Shown piece by piece: positions 25,508-38,299 of a stretch of 64,000 nucleotides of DNA; the stretch's first letter is position 1, and each line of letters begins with the position of its first letter. The position numbers and the translations under genes were made by a program. The notes beneath the pieces were generated by a model. That model was not told where the DNA came from. It saw only the letters and a list, made by a program, of their open reading frames with translations, and made no database searches. This DNA comes from Heliopora coerulea (lineage: Eukaryota > Cnidaria > Anthozoa > Scleralcyonacea > Helioporidae), in the NCBI GenBank assembly GCA_030142905.1, contig JASJOG010000173.1, forward strand, positions 248,001 to 312,000, read 5' to 3'.

Positions 25508-27682
25508 ACTTTTCAATAAATTGATTGGTAAAGCTAAGAGTAGGTGGGGGAAAGACCTTGAAATTCTGCCGCCGAGTAAAATTGGATAGATCGCATAGGA
25601 GCAACTAGAATATTCAAGTTCTTGTGAGTAGTGGAGGGTACCCCGATAGAGACTCAGTAACGTTTGGGCGAGGGACAACGTTTAGTACAGATTACTTAAC
25701 TATAAATAACTCCTACATAATGACACTGTGTATAGACTTTGGGCGTACAAATCTGGAAAGAAACTTCTCGAACATTTAAATTATTCATCTTGTCCACCTT
25801 TAAGACAAGCTGAATTTAAAAGTGCATAATCCCTCCCGGCATGAGGTCTTCCTCTGACCGGTAACGCCAGAATAACATAATAGAAGACTGACTCTGCCAG
25901 AAAAGCGTTAAATATAACTTAACTCTACCAGGTGTGGTGAGGACCCTCTGAGCTTGCCTCGGATGTTATTAGGAGGCGGGAGCGCCTAGGCCACTCCGGC
26001 TGTTACGCCCTGGTCATATCGGTTGGTGAAGGAGACAATGGACTACGACTCTCCTTCCCAACTGAATATAGTCTCTAAACCCCACTGAACATTGGAGCTA
26101 GACGTTAAACACTTGGGATAATCCCCAAGGCTTGAACTCTTTTCCGACAGGAATTGTCTTCTGTTACTTTACTCCAGCAAACCTCAGGCGATTTTAAAAA
26201 ACTAGAAAGTGGAGACATTCTACCGAGAAAGGTTAATGCTGTATTTTCAGTGCAAAAACCTAACCTGGTTCCCCCAAGTTAGCACTAACCTTAGATTTTT
26301 CGATTGTGAGCACAGCTATCTCGCGTTGGACCCGGATAAACTTACTACCCTATCTTCAGAGATGGATTAGTCAAACGTCATCGAACCGGAGTCCGCAGTG
26401 ATGACATTTCGAAAGTTCTTTTGGATTTGTACCAGCTTTGAGTGAGCTGGATTTTTATTTTGAAGTGCACATTCGCCATTTAACAATCCTTTCGTTTTCA
26501 CTTTCTTAGCCTGGTCGTGATGGGTAGAAAGTGTTGTAGCTAACTTAGATTTCAAGTCAGCGAGTCTCAAGTTACAGTGGCACGTATTATATCCAATACG
26601 AACGTATTATAATTGTATCAACGTTGTTTTATATAATTAAGAAACAGAAAACGTCTTCCGTGTTTTTCGGAATTGAAAAACAAGGATGAAATAAGGGGAG
26701 AACGAACGGCATTTCAAGGTCTCCCAATCTTCTACAAGTGTTCCGGGAAATGTAGGATAGCAGGGGAAAATTACTTCTATATTTTTCATAAAATAACTAA
26801 TGGGAAACATGCAAAACTCAAAATTACCCTCACTCACATTGATATCATCGAAACGTAAATTTTACTTGTTAAATGGACAATATCAAACGCTTCGGGCTAA
26901 ATTGTATCGGTTGACAGACCATGCGGTAAGAGGAGTCTTGTTTAGGAAATGATTTAACATATAATCTTCGATGAAACCATAACCGCAGTAAAAGTTGAAC
27001 GCACAGGAGTATATTGAGAGTAATGTAACTTTAGGGAGGTTTCAATTTAAATACCAAACCGTTACAAAAATAGAATGTGATGAAATACGATTACGTAACA
27101 AAATAAACAAAGAAACTGAGTGGGCGCTCAAACATATGGAACGATGGCAGAATTTAAAATAACGTTGATTGAAAGGATCGAATGTTGTTATTGATGGAAA
27201 GTTTACTTTTAGAGATGACTAAATTTTCTGTGACGGACGTCAAATTTTAAATTTTTCCGGGACTGAAATTTAAAAATCGTTGAGCGACATTGGATGAGAG
27301 TTTCTTTCTGTGGGCTAGAATACTTGATATCACGGAACATAAACGTACGGAACCGATTTCAACTGGGAAGACTGGGGCCTGTTGCCCGAAAATTTTTCGC
27401 GTCGCCCGAAGTTTCAAAATAAGCCAACCACTAAGCCACGCCTTCAACAAAACTGCGCCTGTTATATATTTTACGTAATACGAAAAGGACATCGAAACGG
27501 GTACAAACAAAACAATATCAACTGACAACATGCTAAGTCCAAGAGTGCTGAGCTTTTCCTCTCAGATCCCGAGTTATGAGAAGATGAAGATTTCTGCCAG
27601 AAAAATGGAAATGTCGCCCGAAAAAATTGACGAAGCCAGAATCTGAGGGGGGCTGCAGCCCCCAGCCTCCCGGCTCCTACGC

Positions 27683-27740
27683 CTATGTCACGAAATTAGG
27701 TAGAGGTCTTTCTATGTCACGAAATTAGGTAGAGGTCTTC
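27683..27740 (+). repeat. Tandem duplication, 2 x 29 bp
   Basis: CTATGTCACGAAATTAGGTA plus GAGGTCTTT is followed at once by a copy with one change. It abuts a CTCCTACGCCTATG transposon end. Confidence 0.85.
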
Positions 27741-28182
27741 CTCCGCAGGAATAAATGCCTGTGTGATCACTTAAGTGCATGCTGACAGGTTTTGCCCACA
27801 TATCTTAGGCGTTGCTGCATTAGCAAGTAAATTGATTTCGACTACTCAGGAAAACCATCTTTCAAACGAAAAAAGATTTATAAATTATTCGTATAACAAA
27901 ATTTTAAAAGATATGTAACAAGTTTTTCAGCCAGTCATTGACTAATTACGATGCCTCGATTCCGGTGACAAAGGAATGCAATAGTTTAGCGACCATAGCT
28001 TTTTTTGACAAGTGGATAAATTTATACACACACTTTAGAAGACATATTTCGTATAACAACATTCGGTTGTTTCAATGAGCTCGAGTTCTACTCAATTTTT
28101 TTGTTTTGATCTTTCTTCTCAGTTCCATTGTCCCACTGGTGTTGTTTTGGAGAACACCTTGTCGTCTCATTAACAAAGCGTC

Positions 28183-28296
28183 TCACCTGTTCATTGTCCT
28201 AAATACAGGGGGAGTTCAAATCACCTGTTCATTGTCCTAAATACAGGGGGAGTTCAAATCACCTGTTCATTGTCCTAAATACAGGGGGAGTTCAAA
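28183..28296 (+). repeat. Tandem repeat, 3 x 38 bp
   Basis: Three essentially identical copies of a unit starting TCACCTGTTCATTGTCCTAA and ending GGGGGAGTTCAAA (starts at 28183, 28221, 28259). Non-coding; likely length-variable. Confidence 0.92.
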
Positions 28297-31071
28297 TCGA
28301 AGGACTGCTAGAAGAAGCCCTTAGAACTAGCTTACGGTAACTGTTCCATCTTATATTTCAAGCTTATAGCTCTTGTTGTCCATAGAGTTTGCAATAATCG
28401 AAAATGCATACGATTTGTTTACGCGAAGGAAGAGTGCAGTACATAAAAATAACATTGGCTTTGTGATAGCTTGTGCCAGCGGCTGGGAATATGACTAAAT
28501 TGAATTTATAATGGCTTGATATACTCCTCTACGCCACTGCTCTATCCTTCTCGTCGCGTGATCATATTTCATGCCATGAATTTTTTGTAGAAGCCCAGTA
28601 CCTAAAGCGAATCCTTGTGAAATTGGGGGAAAGGGATTGCCAGCTCAAGATATGTTTACCACAACCTCTACGTTTTTGACGTTAAAAATAATAAACAAAT
28701 TAGTTGTTCAATTTTTATTGCCCGAGAGTATAGTGCAATTTCAAGGCAACAAAGCTCAGAAAAAGGGCGCTATAGTATCGAGAAAAGGTATTCTAGGGCA
28801 AATCTCTTGTGGCGTAAAACGTCCCAAGTGACTAAAAATCCTGTTACCCATGTACAGCCAATCAAATTCGATGTAAAGTATGGGAAAATTTGGAGAAATT
28901 GCTTTCGAAACAATGGCCGGAGTTTTGAGCAGATTTCTATAGCAAACAGCTTTCGTCGCATGTGTACGTCGCATCTTGCTTTACTTCTCATGTACATTAT
29001 TGCTAAATAATCGTATGCTTTCTAGTTCAAGAGAGAAGCCAAAAGGTGCGCCAGTGGGGCTCACACAAAGTTTGGGATCTTTGAAAAACATACGATTTGC
29101 CAGACAGTTGCACACTTCTAATTCAACATTGAATATTTTCAATTACTTCACGACGAGTGACTATCATGCTATGAAGCCTGGTAAACGCATTGATCGAGAG
29201 GAAACTGAGAAAATTTCAGGTCGTTCATTTGACTCCAAGTTGAAATTGAAACTTAAAAAACAGTGTTCAGGAACACGTAAAGCATACAGCGTTGGGAACA
29301 AACGTTGAAAATATCATAAATCGCTTACCAACTTCGTTAGTTCTGTCTCTTGGTTGAATGTGTCAGCCTTGGGATACCTATATAATAGATCGAGGTGAGC
29401 ATTAGTGACTCAAAGTGCAACCGTAACTGCTCTGTTTAAGTAGCTACCTCGCATCTCGCTGCTGTTATCTTCGTGTATTCGTTAAACTCACGAGAGCGTC
29501 GAAGACGAACTCGAGCGTATCAGGAGCAGATACCTTCCTGCATAGACAGTCATGGGAGTATTCATTTCACCAGAATGACAATCGCAAGACACCAAAATCT
29601 CAGCAGTAAACCCGGCGCAAGGGCTTGGCCAAACAAGATATAGGTTACCGCTACACAACTTGCACCAACATGTCATAAGTTATACATTTAACCCATAGCT
29701 AAACAGCAACACAAGTGAATTTAAAATTAAAAGAAAACCTCTTGAACTCGCATCAACATCGGAACCCTCTCAAGCTTGCTCCTTGTCAATGCAAGTCAAC
29801 TTGTATTACCAACTTGTCCGAACGTACACTGAGTTCATAACAACTTCAAGACAATTCAAGACAAAACAACAACTTAAGAGGATTGAAGTTGCACAAAACC
29901 TTTTGAACTTGAAGCCAAATTTGAACTCACTCGAACTAGGTGTGAAGTCATGGCTAATCAACTTACATAGCTAGACTTGAGGTAACTAAAATCTCGGCCA
30001 TGGGTGAACGAGAAAACTCAATTCGACTCAAGTCAAACTTTTAAAACCGTCATGCGAGTTTGAACTTGCTCATACCAGCGGCACGTCACCGTTGGTCAAC
30101 TTCCATCATTTTTTTTACTTACATCGACCCCATTGACGTAGAACAAGCCAATATGCACGAAATTTTTACAAGGGCACTCATGCAAGGGCATTCCTTAAGT
30201 TAAGGACGGTGACCGGAAAGATTGGTCGAAGATCTTCCAAACAAAGTTGATATATCTTAAAAATTAAAAACGCGAAGAGAAATTATACCTGTTCGTTGGG
30301 CGAGTAAGCGGTTAACTACACCTATAGTTGTCCTCTCACCTTGCAAACACTATCAGTGAAGTCCGTGTAGCATGGCAAAGACGTTTTCAATGTTCGGTGA
30401 TTCCCTTAGGATTTCAAACTATTCATTTTCTTTGTTTTGGATGGAAAATTTTACTGGAAGAAAACGCCATCCTTGAATAAAGAATGCGTGTTGTTTAAGC
30501 CAGTTGTATTACGAGCACCTTTCCCAAAGGGATACCGTTGCGCGAGTTTCAGAAGCTTTTCATTGGCAACCTGCCTTTGTGTTGAGTATCAGAAGTTGAC
30601 CGTTTCAGTCCATTTGATGTCTAGAATCCTTGTCATTTTAATGGCAATGGTCTGATGCTCATCGGAATAACATTAAATCTCAAAGAAACAATTCTTAGGA
30701 GTAACGTCACTTGGTTCGACACGGGTAATAGAAAAGCGGAAAAAGGTTCACTGTTTTTGTCAGAGTAGACTAACGAAAACCAAATAGTCATCCTTATTAC
30801 ATGGCTGAGCTCGCTATCTAGGCTGTGCGCTAAATGACGCACGCTGATTGGCTGCCTAGCCATTGGTACAGACAAGCTAGTTTTGGCGGGAAAATTTCCT
30901 AGTTAATTTGAAGACAAACCAGATTCTCAAACTCATTAATAAATGACGGAGAAAAAACAAAAGAATGCATAATTAATCAGTGTTTAGAAATCGGAGGAAG
31001 ATTACAGCTGAATTTTTCCAACTTTCGGCTGGATTTTCGCCTAAAATACTGGTTCGTTCGAGAAGTAATTT

Positions 31072-31216
31072 CAAACACTCGTTCAGTGTTCTTCCTATGA
31101 TTTCTAGATACCTCGAAACTCGTTAAAAAAACTCGGCTTTGTCTCGTTTTTCAACTCGTTTCTCGGTATCTAGAAATCGGAGGAAGAACACCAACCCGTA
31201 CTTGAAATATTACTTC
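31072..31216. mobile_element. Palindromic element (foldback)
   Basis: Left GTGTTCTTCCTATGATTTCT then AGATACCTCGAAAC; right GTTTCTCGGTATCTAGAAAT then CGGAGGAAGAACAC. Outer GAAGTAATTTCAA and TTGAAATATTACTTC extend the arms. A fragment AGAAATCGGAGGAAGA also occurs at 30987. Confidence 0.7.
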
Positions 31217-31435
31217 AAGTATATTTTACAAAAGATTTATAACGACAAACTACCAACAGTAGTTAAATCTTGTCAACGATAATCTTAAGCAGAAAACTAG
31301 ATTAATAGGTACAAAAAAACCACCAAGTAATAGGTAAAAACAAGCAAGTAAACTTAAGTCGCTAACCCACGCTACAAAAACTTCATTAAAGGCGACGAAG
31401 ACAGGAACCAAATTCATATAATGAATTCCTTATTA

Positions 31436-31560
31436 GCCTCGTTTGTTCGGTCGGTATGGGAAAGTATTTGCCTGAGGTTTTTTCAGCACAGACCTCGCTC
31501 CTTCGTCGTTCGGTCTGTACGAAAACCTCAGGCAAATATTTTTCCATAGTACAGGCCTCA
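31436..31560. mobile_element. Inverted-repeat element (foldback)
   Basis: Left AAGTATTTGCCTGAGGTTTT then CAGCACAGACC; right GGTCTGTACGAAAACCTCAG then GCAAATATT. About 40-base arms with the centre near CGCTCCTTCGTCG. Confidence 0.65.
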
Positions 31561-32149
31561 CATTCGGTTAATAAATGATCTTTATCTTTTGAAAATGTGG
31601 CATGGAAAATACATATAAAAAGCAAGAAGTGTTGTGGAACTTTCACTCCAACAGAAGGCCCTCGCTCAAAACAGTATCTGTTCTCGAAGTGTCGGCTCTT
31701 CATACAGCCATTTAGCTTTTCACATTTTGTTCAGCACCGCCTACAAACTCTCTACTTTTATACATTGCGAGGGGTGCCACCCAGAGCATAGAGGGGCTGA
31801 AGGGGCAACAGATCCCTTGGGGGAAGCTTAGATCCCCTGTCGGGGGAAAAATGAACAATTTGTCAGGGGAGTTGTCACTAATGATAACACATTTATATAT
31901 TGTTCAAACTATAAGGACTCGTTATTGATTTAGCTAAGAAAGATAATAGACTCTTCTCTTCTCTTCATGTCAAATCTAAAAATAAACTGTTTCTAGTCAG
32001 CTGTTACGATTGTTCTTGCGAAAAATAGCATGTTTTTATTTAAATAAGGAAATAATAAAGAGGGCGGGGTCCAGGCCTCTTCTGGTTTATCCCTCCTGTC
32101 GGAGGTACCTTAGCCCATGCGTCGAGCAATTCTTGGGGCCACACCTTTA

Positions 32150-32520
32150 TGATTAGCGACCTTAAGATTTACGATGTCAACTTCAACGACAACGTCTTTT
32201 AAACAAAAGAATTCTTCATACAAAACAAAGGGAATGAATATGTTTCATTCGCCAGGGCATTCTCAGCACAATTCTTGTTCTTCATACCACGTCATCCAGA
32301 CCATCTTAATGTCATAACGACGATGTCAGCTCGTGGAGTAAAATAAGCTGTTACTTAAGGTTGAGTTCAACCCGAGACTACACTAGATTTTCTCAGAATT
32401 GGGGTGGTTTAGGCGTCATAAAACAAGCCACAAGGATCAAGCACGGTGGACAATAAACCATAATTTCTTTAAAAGCAGATATTTTAAAAGGACGTCGTAA
32501 ATCTTAAGGTCCTTCTTGTA
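32150..32520. pseudogene. Rearranged relic of an unrecognised protein-coding family, copy 2
   Basis: On the plus strand, with frame changes and stops, 32285-32510 reads FFIPRHPDH, then YLRLSSTRDYTRFSQNWGGL, then GVIKQATRIKHGGQ and a stop. This parallels the minus-strand frame at 35773-36254. On the minus strand, 32150-32215 separately reads LKDVVVEVDIVNLKV, which matches LKEVIAQVDVVDLKI of the other copy. The two pieces face each other, so the relic has been inverted or duplicated. The family is not one I can name. Confidence 0.5.
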
Positions 32521-32657
32521 TAACAATTACGTGACTGAAAAGCCAAAAGAGCGAAGGAACTACCAAAACTTAAGAAAAGAGATATATTGAGATTTCGAGC
32601 GAAGGTCCACTTCTTCTTGGAAGCGAAGGGCCTTTACTTTAAACGTCAGTATCTTTG

Positions 32658-32883
32658 AGATACACATTTTGGAAATGTGAGAACTTGGAGATATCTTTAA
32701 TGGTAGATGAACGTTCGCCAAGCTCTATCCTCAGAAAAACAATTTCTGTGCCCCAGATGAAGATCGAACCCGTCACCTTCTGATGACCGGTGAGACGCTC
32801 CAACCATTGAGCTACCAAGACTCAAATGGTGAGCCAAAGTGCAAGTATATCTCCAATTCCCACATTTCCAAAATATATATCTC
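32658..32883 (-). mobile_element. tRNA-headed inverted-repeat element, copy 1
   Basis: Terminal arms: left TACACATTTTGGAAATGTGA then GAACTTGGAGATAT; the reverse complement of the right arm gives TATATATTTTGGAAATGTGG then GAATTGGAGATATA. Within it, on the minus strand (32750-32823), is a tRNA-like core: GAGTCTTGGTAGCTCAATGG and, further on, GGGTTCGATC, i.e. polymerase III A and B boxes at tRNA spacing. Further cores of the same kind lie at 43082 and 52197. Confidence 0.7.
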
Positions 32884-33556
32884 ATTAAAAACATTATTAG
32901 CGATTGGTGGCTTCTGCTCAGGTAGGACATATGTCAAATTCGAAACACGCGAGATATTTAATTTTAGGTCTTTTAGCTTTTATTAGTAGATTTCTTGACG
33001 TCAAGGAAGTCCGCCAGAGAAAGACTTCCCACTGACGTACGTGACCTAAACACCAGTTGTTGAACTTTTTAATCAACAGTCGAATCTCTGAATTTATTTT
33101 TGGTTTTCGTTCTATCTGTTTATGTTTTTTTCATTCATTTCATATTGTATATGTACTGTGATAAACTCCTCAGCAAGAGCAACGATAGAAGTCTTTTCTT
33201 ACAGGTGAAGTTCGATCCTGATTGGTCAGACGATTCTTCCCACTATAGCGAGACGATTAGAGGCCCCATACGAATGTTCGCCATTAGTGGGAGCAGCGTG
33301 TCGACTTTTTCCTTACACAGTTCATGCGAACCTTTACAGTTTGGAATTTTTGTTTGCTCTCAATTATCATCTTTATTACATTGTGTTTGTACTTATATTT
33401 TGGTAAACATGCGAACTTTTAAGAATATCGTTGAAAATAAATACATTTTCTAGCATTTATGTTGTCTATATAAAACTTGTCGAGCCGAAGAACACGAAGG
33501 AATATTTACACCATCACTTGTTATAGAAAAGTGTTTATCACAGGACGCATATGATA

Positions 33557-33710
33557 AAGAAGTTACTTCATGGTTGGTTTGCTTGTCCGATTTATATTCA
33601 CTTTTTGTCATCAATCACAAACTCACTCAATCGTACCTCGCTCGTTTGTTTGTGATTCATCACAACTCTTAAATAAAAGTTGTACCCTCTGACCAACCAT
33701 GAAGTAATCT
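33557..33710. mobile_element. MITE with ACTTCATGGTTGGT termini
   Basis: Left AGTTACTTCATGGTTGGTTT; right GACCAACCATGAAGTAAT. The inner arms TCATCAATCACAAAC and GTTTGTGATTCATCA are also inverse copies. No ORF. Confidence 0.7.
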
Positions 33711-34037
33711 ATAAATCTTTTTTTTTTGGTGCGCGATACATTGCATACTCGGCGTTAAAGGGTTAAGGCCTAGTTCATACGTAAACACAAGCATAAACAT
33801 AAGGGGAGAACTTCTTGAAATAACCCTACTCACAATTACTTGTGCTTCTCACACTTTTGCTTTCTTCTCTACATTTACCGAATTTATTCCAACGGACGCG
33901 CAGTATGGACTATACGCCCCCTTAAGAGGCTGTTTGCGTGATGCGGGCTGATTAGTGTAATGAAAATCTTCCCTCGGCCTTAAAAATATTTTGAGCAGCG
34001 GCGTAATGACAAATGGACAGAGAGAGCGTCAAAATAA

Positions 34038-34301
34038 GGCCTGGTTCACACGCGAGCGTAAACGTAAGCATACGGACAAAACAAAAGGCAAAACAAAGGA
34101 ATTAAGTCAAGCCTGCGACATGAAGATCGTCGTAATCATGAACATAAAATCATAATAGAAGCATAAGCCAAGAGCTGAATAAAAGACGAAATAAAGAAAA
34201 ATTCTTGATGTTTTATCTTCGCAAGTCCCTGACGAGATATTATGCTTTGTTTGCTTATTGATCTTGTCTTTTTGTTTATGTCGCTAGTGTGAACCACGCT
34301 T
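34038..34301. mobile_element. MITE with CCTGGTTCACAC terminus, copy 2
   Basis: Left GGCCTGGTTCACACGCGAGC then GTAAACGTAAGCAT; right TTTATGTCGCTAGTGTGAAC then CACGCTT. It shares termini and interior (GTCCCTGACGAGATATTATG region, CTTCGCAAGTC) with the element at 19930. A further partial terminus is seen at 33769 (GGCCTAGTTCATACG). Confidence 0.65.
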
Positions 34302-35653
34302 AAGGAAGTGTTGAGTGAAAACATTGTGAAATTCTTTTTTATATAAGATAGAAAAGAGAATGATTACATGATCTGGCTATAAAGTGTGATCTGCAGATAT
34401 TTTACAAAGATTAAGCTGGCCAATACTTGAGCAAAGACGTTCTAAACTGAAAGCTTGTTTAATGTTCAAGATTTTCAATGGTCTAGCACCCACTTACCTT
34501 GTTGAGCGTTTTGAACAAAGTCATACTGTACACAATATTAGTGCACGTGGCCATCATTAAATAAATAATGGTATCCTTACACAAATACTGACTTCCACGA
34601 AAATAGTCTCGAATATAGTGGAACACTGGCCTGGAATAATATCCCTGCAAATATAAGTTGTATAGTCTACTAACCTCTTTTATACTATTTATACTGTAAA
34701 TAGTTAACTCCTATAACACGGCTCTTGGGAGGAGCATTTATAAAGTAAGTGACAAGATCCCTCGTGTTTAAGTAAGGATCAATCACTCATATAAAAATGT
34801 CGCAACAGTCATTACAATGTTATCGCCCTGAGTGTTGCCATACAGTCGTTGACGTCCTTTTGTTATTTTTAAGGCTGGTTTTACAGTGTTCTGCCTAATG
34901 CTTCGCTCCTATTTGTCCGGGAGGCTCTTGTGGGTGCAACTCTTCAGTAGCCGATAATTTTGAGGTCTTTTATGTCAATCCACTTAGTATGCGATTCTAC
35001 GTGATCAGGGTTGGTGCCAGAGGGGGCGAGGGGCTACAGCCCCCTCATAGAGGAAAATTGAACAATCAGTCGGGGAACGACATACGTGGGGGAAACTTTA
35101 AATATTCGTGTTTGTTTTCTCAAACAGGTAAAAGGAAAAACGGATTTTCCGCCTTAAATGTGAATAATAAAAGCGGGGAAGAATTTTTACAGGAAAATCG
35201 AGGGGAATAATGTGAAAACGAACGAAAAAGCAAACTGACACTGATGTGGCTGGGCAAGCTGGCCTAAAGGCATAATTATCGGTATCACCTTTATTGTTTT
35301 GTGGCTTTGCGAGTTTAGAATACTACGGACTATTCAAACGCGACTTCAGACTTCACTTTAAATAATGCATTTTTCTGCCCCTAAACTTTAGCCCCCCCTG
35401 CTGGGGACCTTACCCCTCCGCGTCGGGGAATACCTGGTGCCGACCCCTGTACGTGATGTTTTCATTGAAGAACTAAAGACATATCCTACGTGAGAGGAAA
35501 CTGGAGTGTTCTACGTCAATATCCCATAAATTAGCCCACTGTGATCTTGGATCCTCCTGTGGGTGGACAGGTGTGGGTGATACTCTGCATAGACTCTGCT
35601 CCTGTGAACGTAACAGGGAGTTCAATCCTTTCTTGTCTAAGACGTCTCCCCTT

Positions 35654-35696
35654 GACGAGCAAAATCGTCTGGCATTAGCCAGAGTAAAATTAAAAA
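35654..35696 (+). repeat. Recurring short hairpin motif, copy 2
   Basis: GACGAGCAAAATCGTCTGGC then ATTAGCCAGAGTAAAATTAA; same stem and flanks as at 3978. Confidence 0.6.
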
Positions 35697-35772
35697 GCTG
35701 GATACGGACCGGGTTAAGCAAACACTAAGGCAACGCCTACGAGAGCAATGTTCTAACAATAGAAATTTTTAT

Positions 35773-36254
35773 TTAAAATAAAAAAAAAAGACTATATTGT
35801 AGTTCTAGTAAAGAATATTTCCAATGCCGTCCGACTTCTGTACTAGGGATTTTAAGATCTACGACGTCAACTTGAGCGATGACTTCCTTTAAAATTTCTG
35901 CATTTAAAGAAACCACGGTATATTGATCACCATGCTTAATCCTTGTGGCTTGTTTTATGACTACTAAACCGCTCCAATCCTCAGAAAATCTAGTGCAGTC
36001 TCGGGTTGAATTCAATCTTAAGTAAAAGCTTTTTTCACCCTACGAGCTAACGTCTTCCTTAAGGCATGAAAATGGTCTGGATGACGTTGTTTGAAGAACG
36101 AGTAAGACAGGAGGAAATGGAGATTTTTCACATGCGGTTTTTCTACATTTTTAAGTTTTTCAAATGTTGAAGTTTCAGGCATAATAATTTCACATGCTTT
36201 AACTGAGACTTCCGGATAGCTTTCCTCCGAAAGGTTAAGGCTAAATCGTTTCAT
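35773..36254 (-). pseudogene. Relic of an unrecognised protein-coding family, copy 1
   Basis: Two minus-strand frames meet at 36015-36020 with one frame change: MKRFSLNLSEESYPEVSVKA ... RHPDHFHALRKTLARRVKKA, then LNSTRDCTRFSEDWSGLVVI, KQATRIKHGDQYTVVSLNAE and LKEVIAQVDVVDLKI. The region across the frame change is conserved in the second copy at 32150-32520, which shows it was once a single coding sequence. About 155 codons are visible; there is no signal peptide and I recognise no domain. It could be an exon of a multi-copy lineage-specific gene or of a transposon. Confidence 0.5.
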
Positions 36255-37706
36255 GTAGAGTTTTTATACATTATGTCTAGCCTTGACGTTTATTGAAGTT
36301 TTATTTTTTCCTTTTATACAAGAACTTAGTACATTTCCCATAAAAAGCCGCAACAATGAAGTGTTACCGGTACAAGATATGTCTTTTACAGTAACACTTC
36401 TTTATACTTGGTTTGTCTTGGAGCTTGAATTTCCTTTCGTAATAGTTTAACTCGAGGAAAAACGCTTTTTTGTATTCATGGCTATACAGTTCTCTGCAAA
36501 AAGGCCTCGGTCGCGGCTTAGCCTAAATAGAACGGTCTCCAATTGGTCAAGAACTTTTGTTCCCGAGGGCTTCTCAACGTTTGTTTAGAGTATGTAAGGT
36601 TTCTAAATTTCGCAGTTGCAAGGAAATAGAATTAAACTATCGGGTTAAATCCTATCCAGAAAACATGTAATGTTTCTTCAGTTTGATCGTGAGATTTGGA
36701 ATAGTTTTGGGAATTGCCTGTGTTAACTGCTGTTGTTAGTGTGTGACATTTTGGCCGCTTTAGCGGTATGGAGAGCATTCAGTCAAGCAGGGCTGCAGAG
36801 GGAAATTTTGGGTTCCTGGTCAAGACCAAATGTTTGGCCCCTCCTACCTACCACAGTGATAAAGCCATAAAAGGCCCAAGGGGCTCAATGGCATTAAAAA
36901 TGGTCTCCATGACATTGAAAAAGCAATAAAAGGTCCCTGGGCAGGGGTAAAGACATGAAGGGGCCCCACGGCAGTGATAAAGCCAAATGCAATGTACTTA
37001 GTAATGCTAGCACTTCAGCTGTCGAATGTTATGGAGCCGAACTTATCGATGATGCATAAAATATTCTTTTGCTTCCTATATTAACTCTCTATAAGGTGGA
37101 CTCCTCTTTAAAGTGGTCTGCAGACACTTTTTGGAAGAATTTTGGTCCAATATATTCATGAAGTCGGACACTTAAAATGCAAATTTGCGTGCATGTCGCT
37201 CGTCACGCTCATCATGTCACACATGTTTGACAAGAACATGTTATCTTTCATTAACTTGTCCTTAGAAATCAACACAAAGGTTTATTTGCCCAATCGTTTA
37301 AACATTTCATGAAATTCATTCATCTTCTTTTTTCCATGTTCCCGTTCCTGGTTTCGCAGGACTGCATTTGTTATTTTATCTTGTTCTATCGTGATGCATT
37401 TCTCTTGCCAATTTATTGCCGAGTTTATCCCTTTAGAGCGTGGTTAATATCATATAAGGGAGATGTGAGCGGTTTAGTTTACTTTTAATAAAGGTTGCCT
37501 ATCAGGTCTGACGTCAAAAATGCCGGATGTCACGTCACATAAGCTCTGTTGGTCTCGAGGATGTCCACTTTCGAGAGAGTTGACCGTAATATCAATTTGA
37601 AAAACACTTAAAACGAGCAGCTTTGAGCCATTTATAATTCAAATTTTAGATTTTGATGACATCATCGTGAAAGAGATCTATTGTTCCTGTATCAATCAAC
37701 GTGTAA

Positions 37707-37714
37707 CTTCGAGC
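37707..37714 (+). repeat. Target-site duplication, left copy
   Basis: CTTCGAGC immediately before the CAGTGGCG terminus; identical to 38233-38240. Confidence 0.85.
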
Positions 37715-38232
37715 CAGTGGCGTAGGAAGCTAGTTGAACTTAGGAGGGGCCGGGAATAAAATTTTAGTTCAGGGTGGGGGCTTTTACGTACATATTTTCA
37801 TCGCCTGTATTGTTAACAATACTGGGACAATATTTGCAAATTTTAAATCTATGGTAAAGCTCATTTTGTGTTTAGGAGAAAGAAATGTTGCAGTGGATTT
37901 CTAATTTGCGAATTGAAAGACTAAATACGATTATGTCGTGGCTTTTTTGACCGTTATGAAGGATACTAAAAGTGGACAAAAATTTATCTCCGTGAAACTT
38001 TAAATTACATGTTAACTATCAACCATCATTAAAACTACGTACAGTACATTACATTTTAAAATATTTTCTACTTTTATTTTGAAATGCAAGTACGTGTGAT
38101 GAAAAAATTTAGAAAAGACTTTGTATAGTGTCACCGTATCTGTCTTTAAGGGGTGGCCGAATGATCTCACGGCCCCCCTTAACAAAATGTTAGGGGGGGG
38201 CAGCCCTCACCTCCACCCTTCCTACACCACTG
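37715..38232. mobile_element. Non-autonomous hAT-like transposon, 518 bp
   Basis: Left terminus CAGTGGCGTAGGAAG and right terminus CTTCCTACACCACTG are inverted with one mismatch. They are flanked by perfect 8-bp duplications CTTCGAGC (37707-37714, 38233-38240). An 8-bp duplication and CAGxG-type ends are established features of the hAT superfamily. The interior is AT-rich with a C/G-rich subterminal tract (TTAGGGGGGGGCAGCC) and no transposase, so it depends on an autonomous relative. Confidence 0.88.
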
Positions 38233-38240
38233 CTTCGAGC
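38233..38240 (+). repeat. Target-site duplication, right copy
   Basis: CTTCGAGC directly after the ACCACTG terminus; pairs with 37707-37714. Confidence 0.85.
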
Positions 38241-38299
38241 GTTGACATCAAAATTTTAAAGAAGTACATGAATGGAGCTACCTTCTGTCAGAACGTCAT

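Noticed and set aside
28976..29308. 110-codon open frame ending in a Lys-rich stretch
   Set aside because: No motif, no splice context, AT-driven composition; probably chance.
33197..33453. Possible terminal exon (VKFDPDWSDDSSHYSETIRG after an acceptor-like TTTTCTTACAG)
   Set aside because: No partner exon, no recognised family and rapid decay into low-complexity sequence; too weak to list as a gene.
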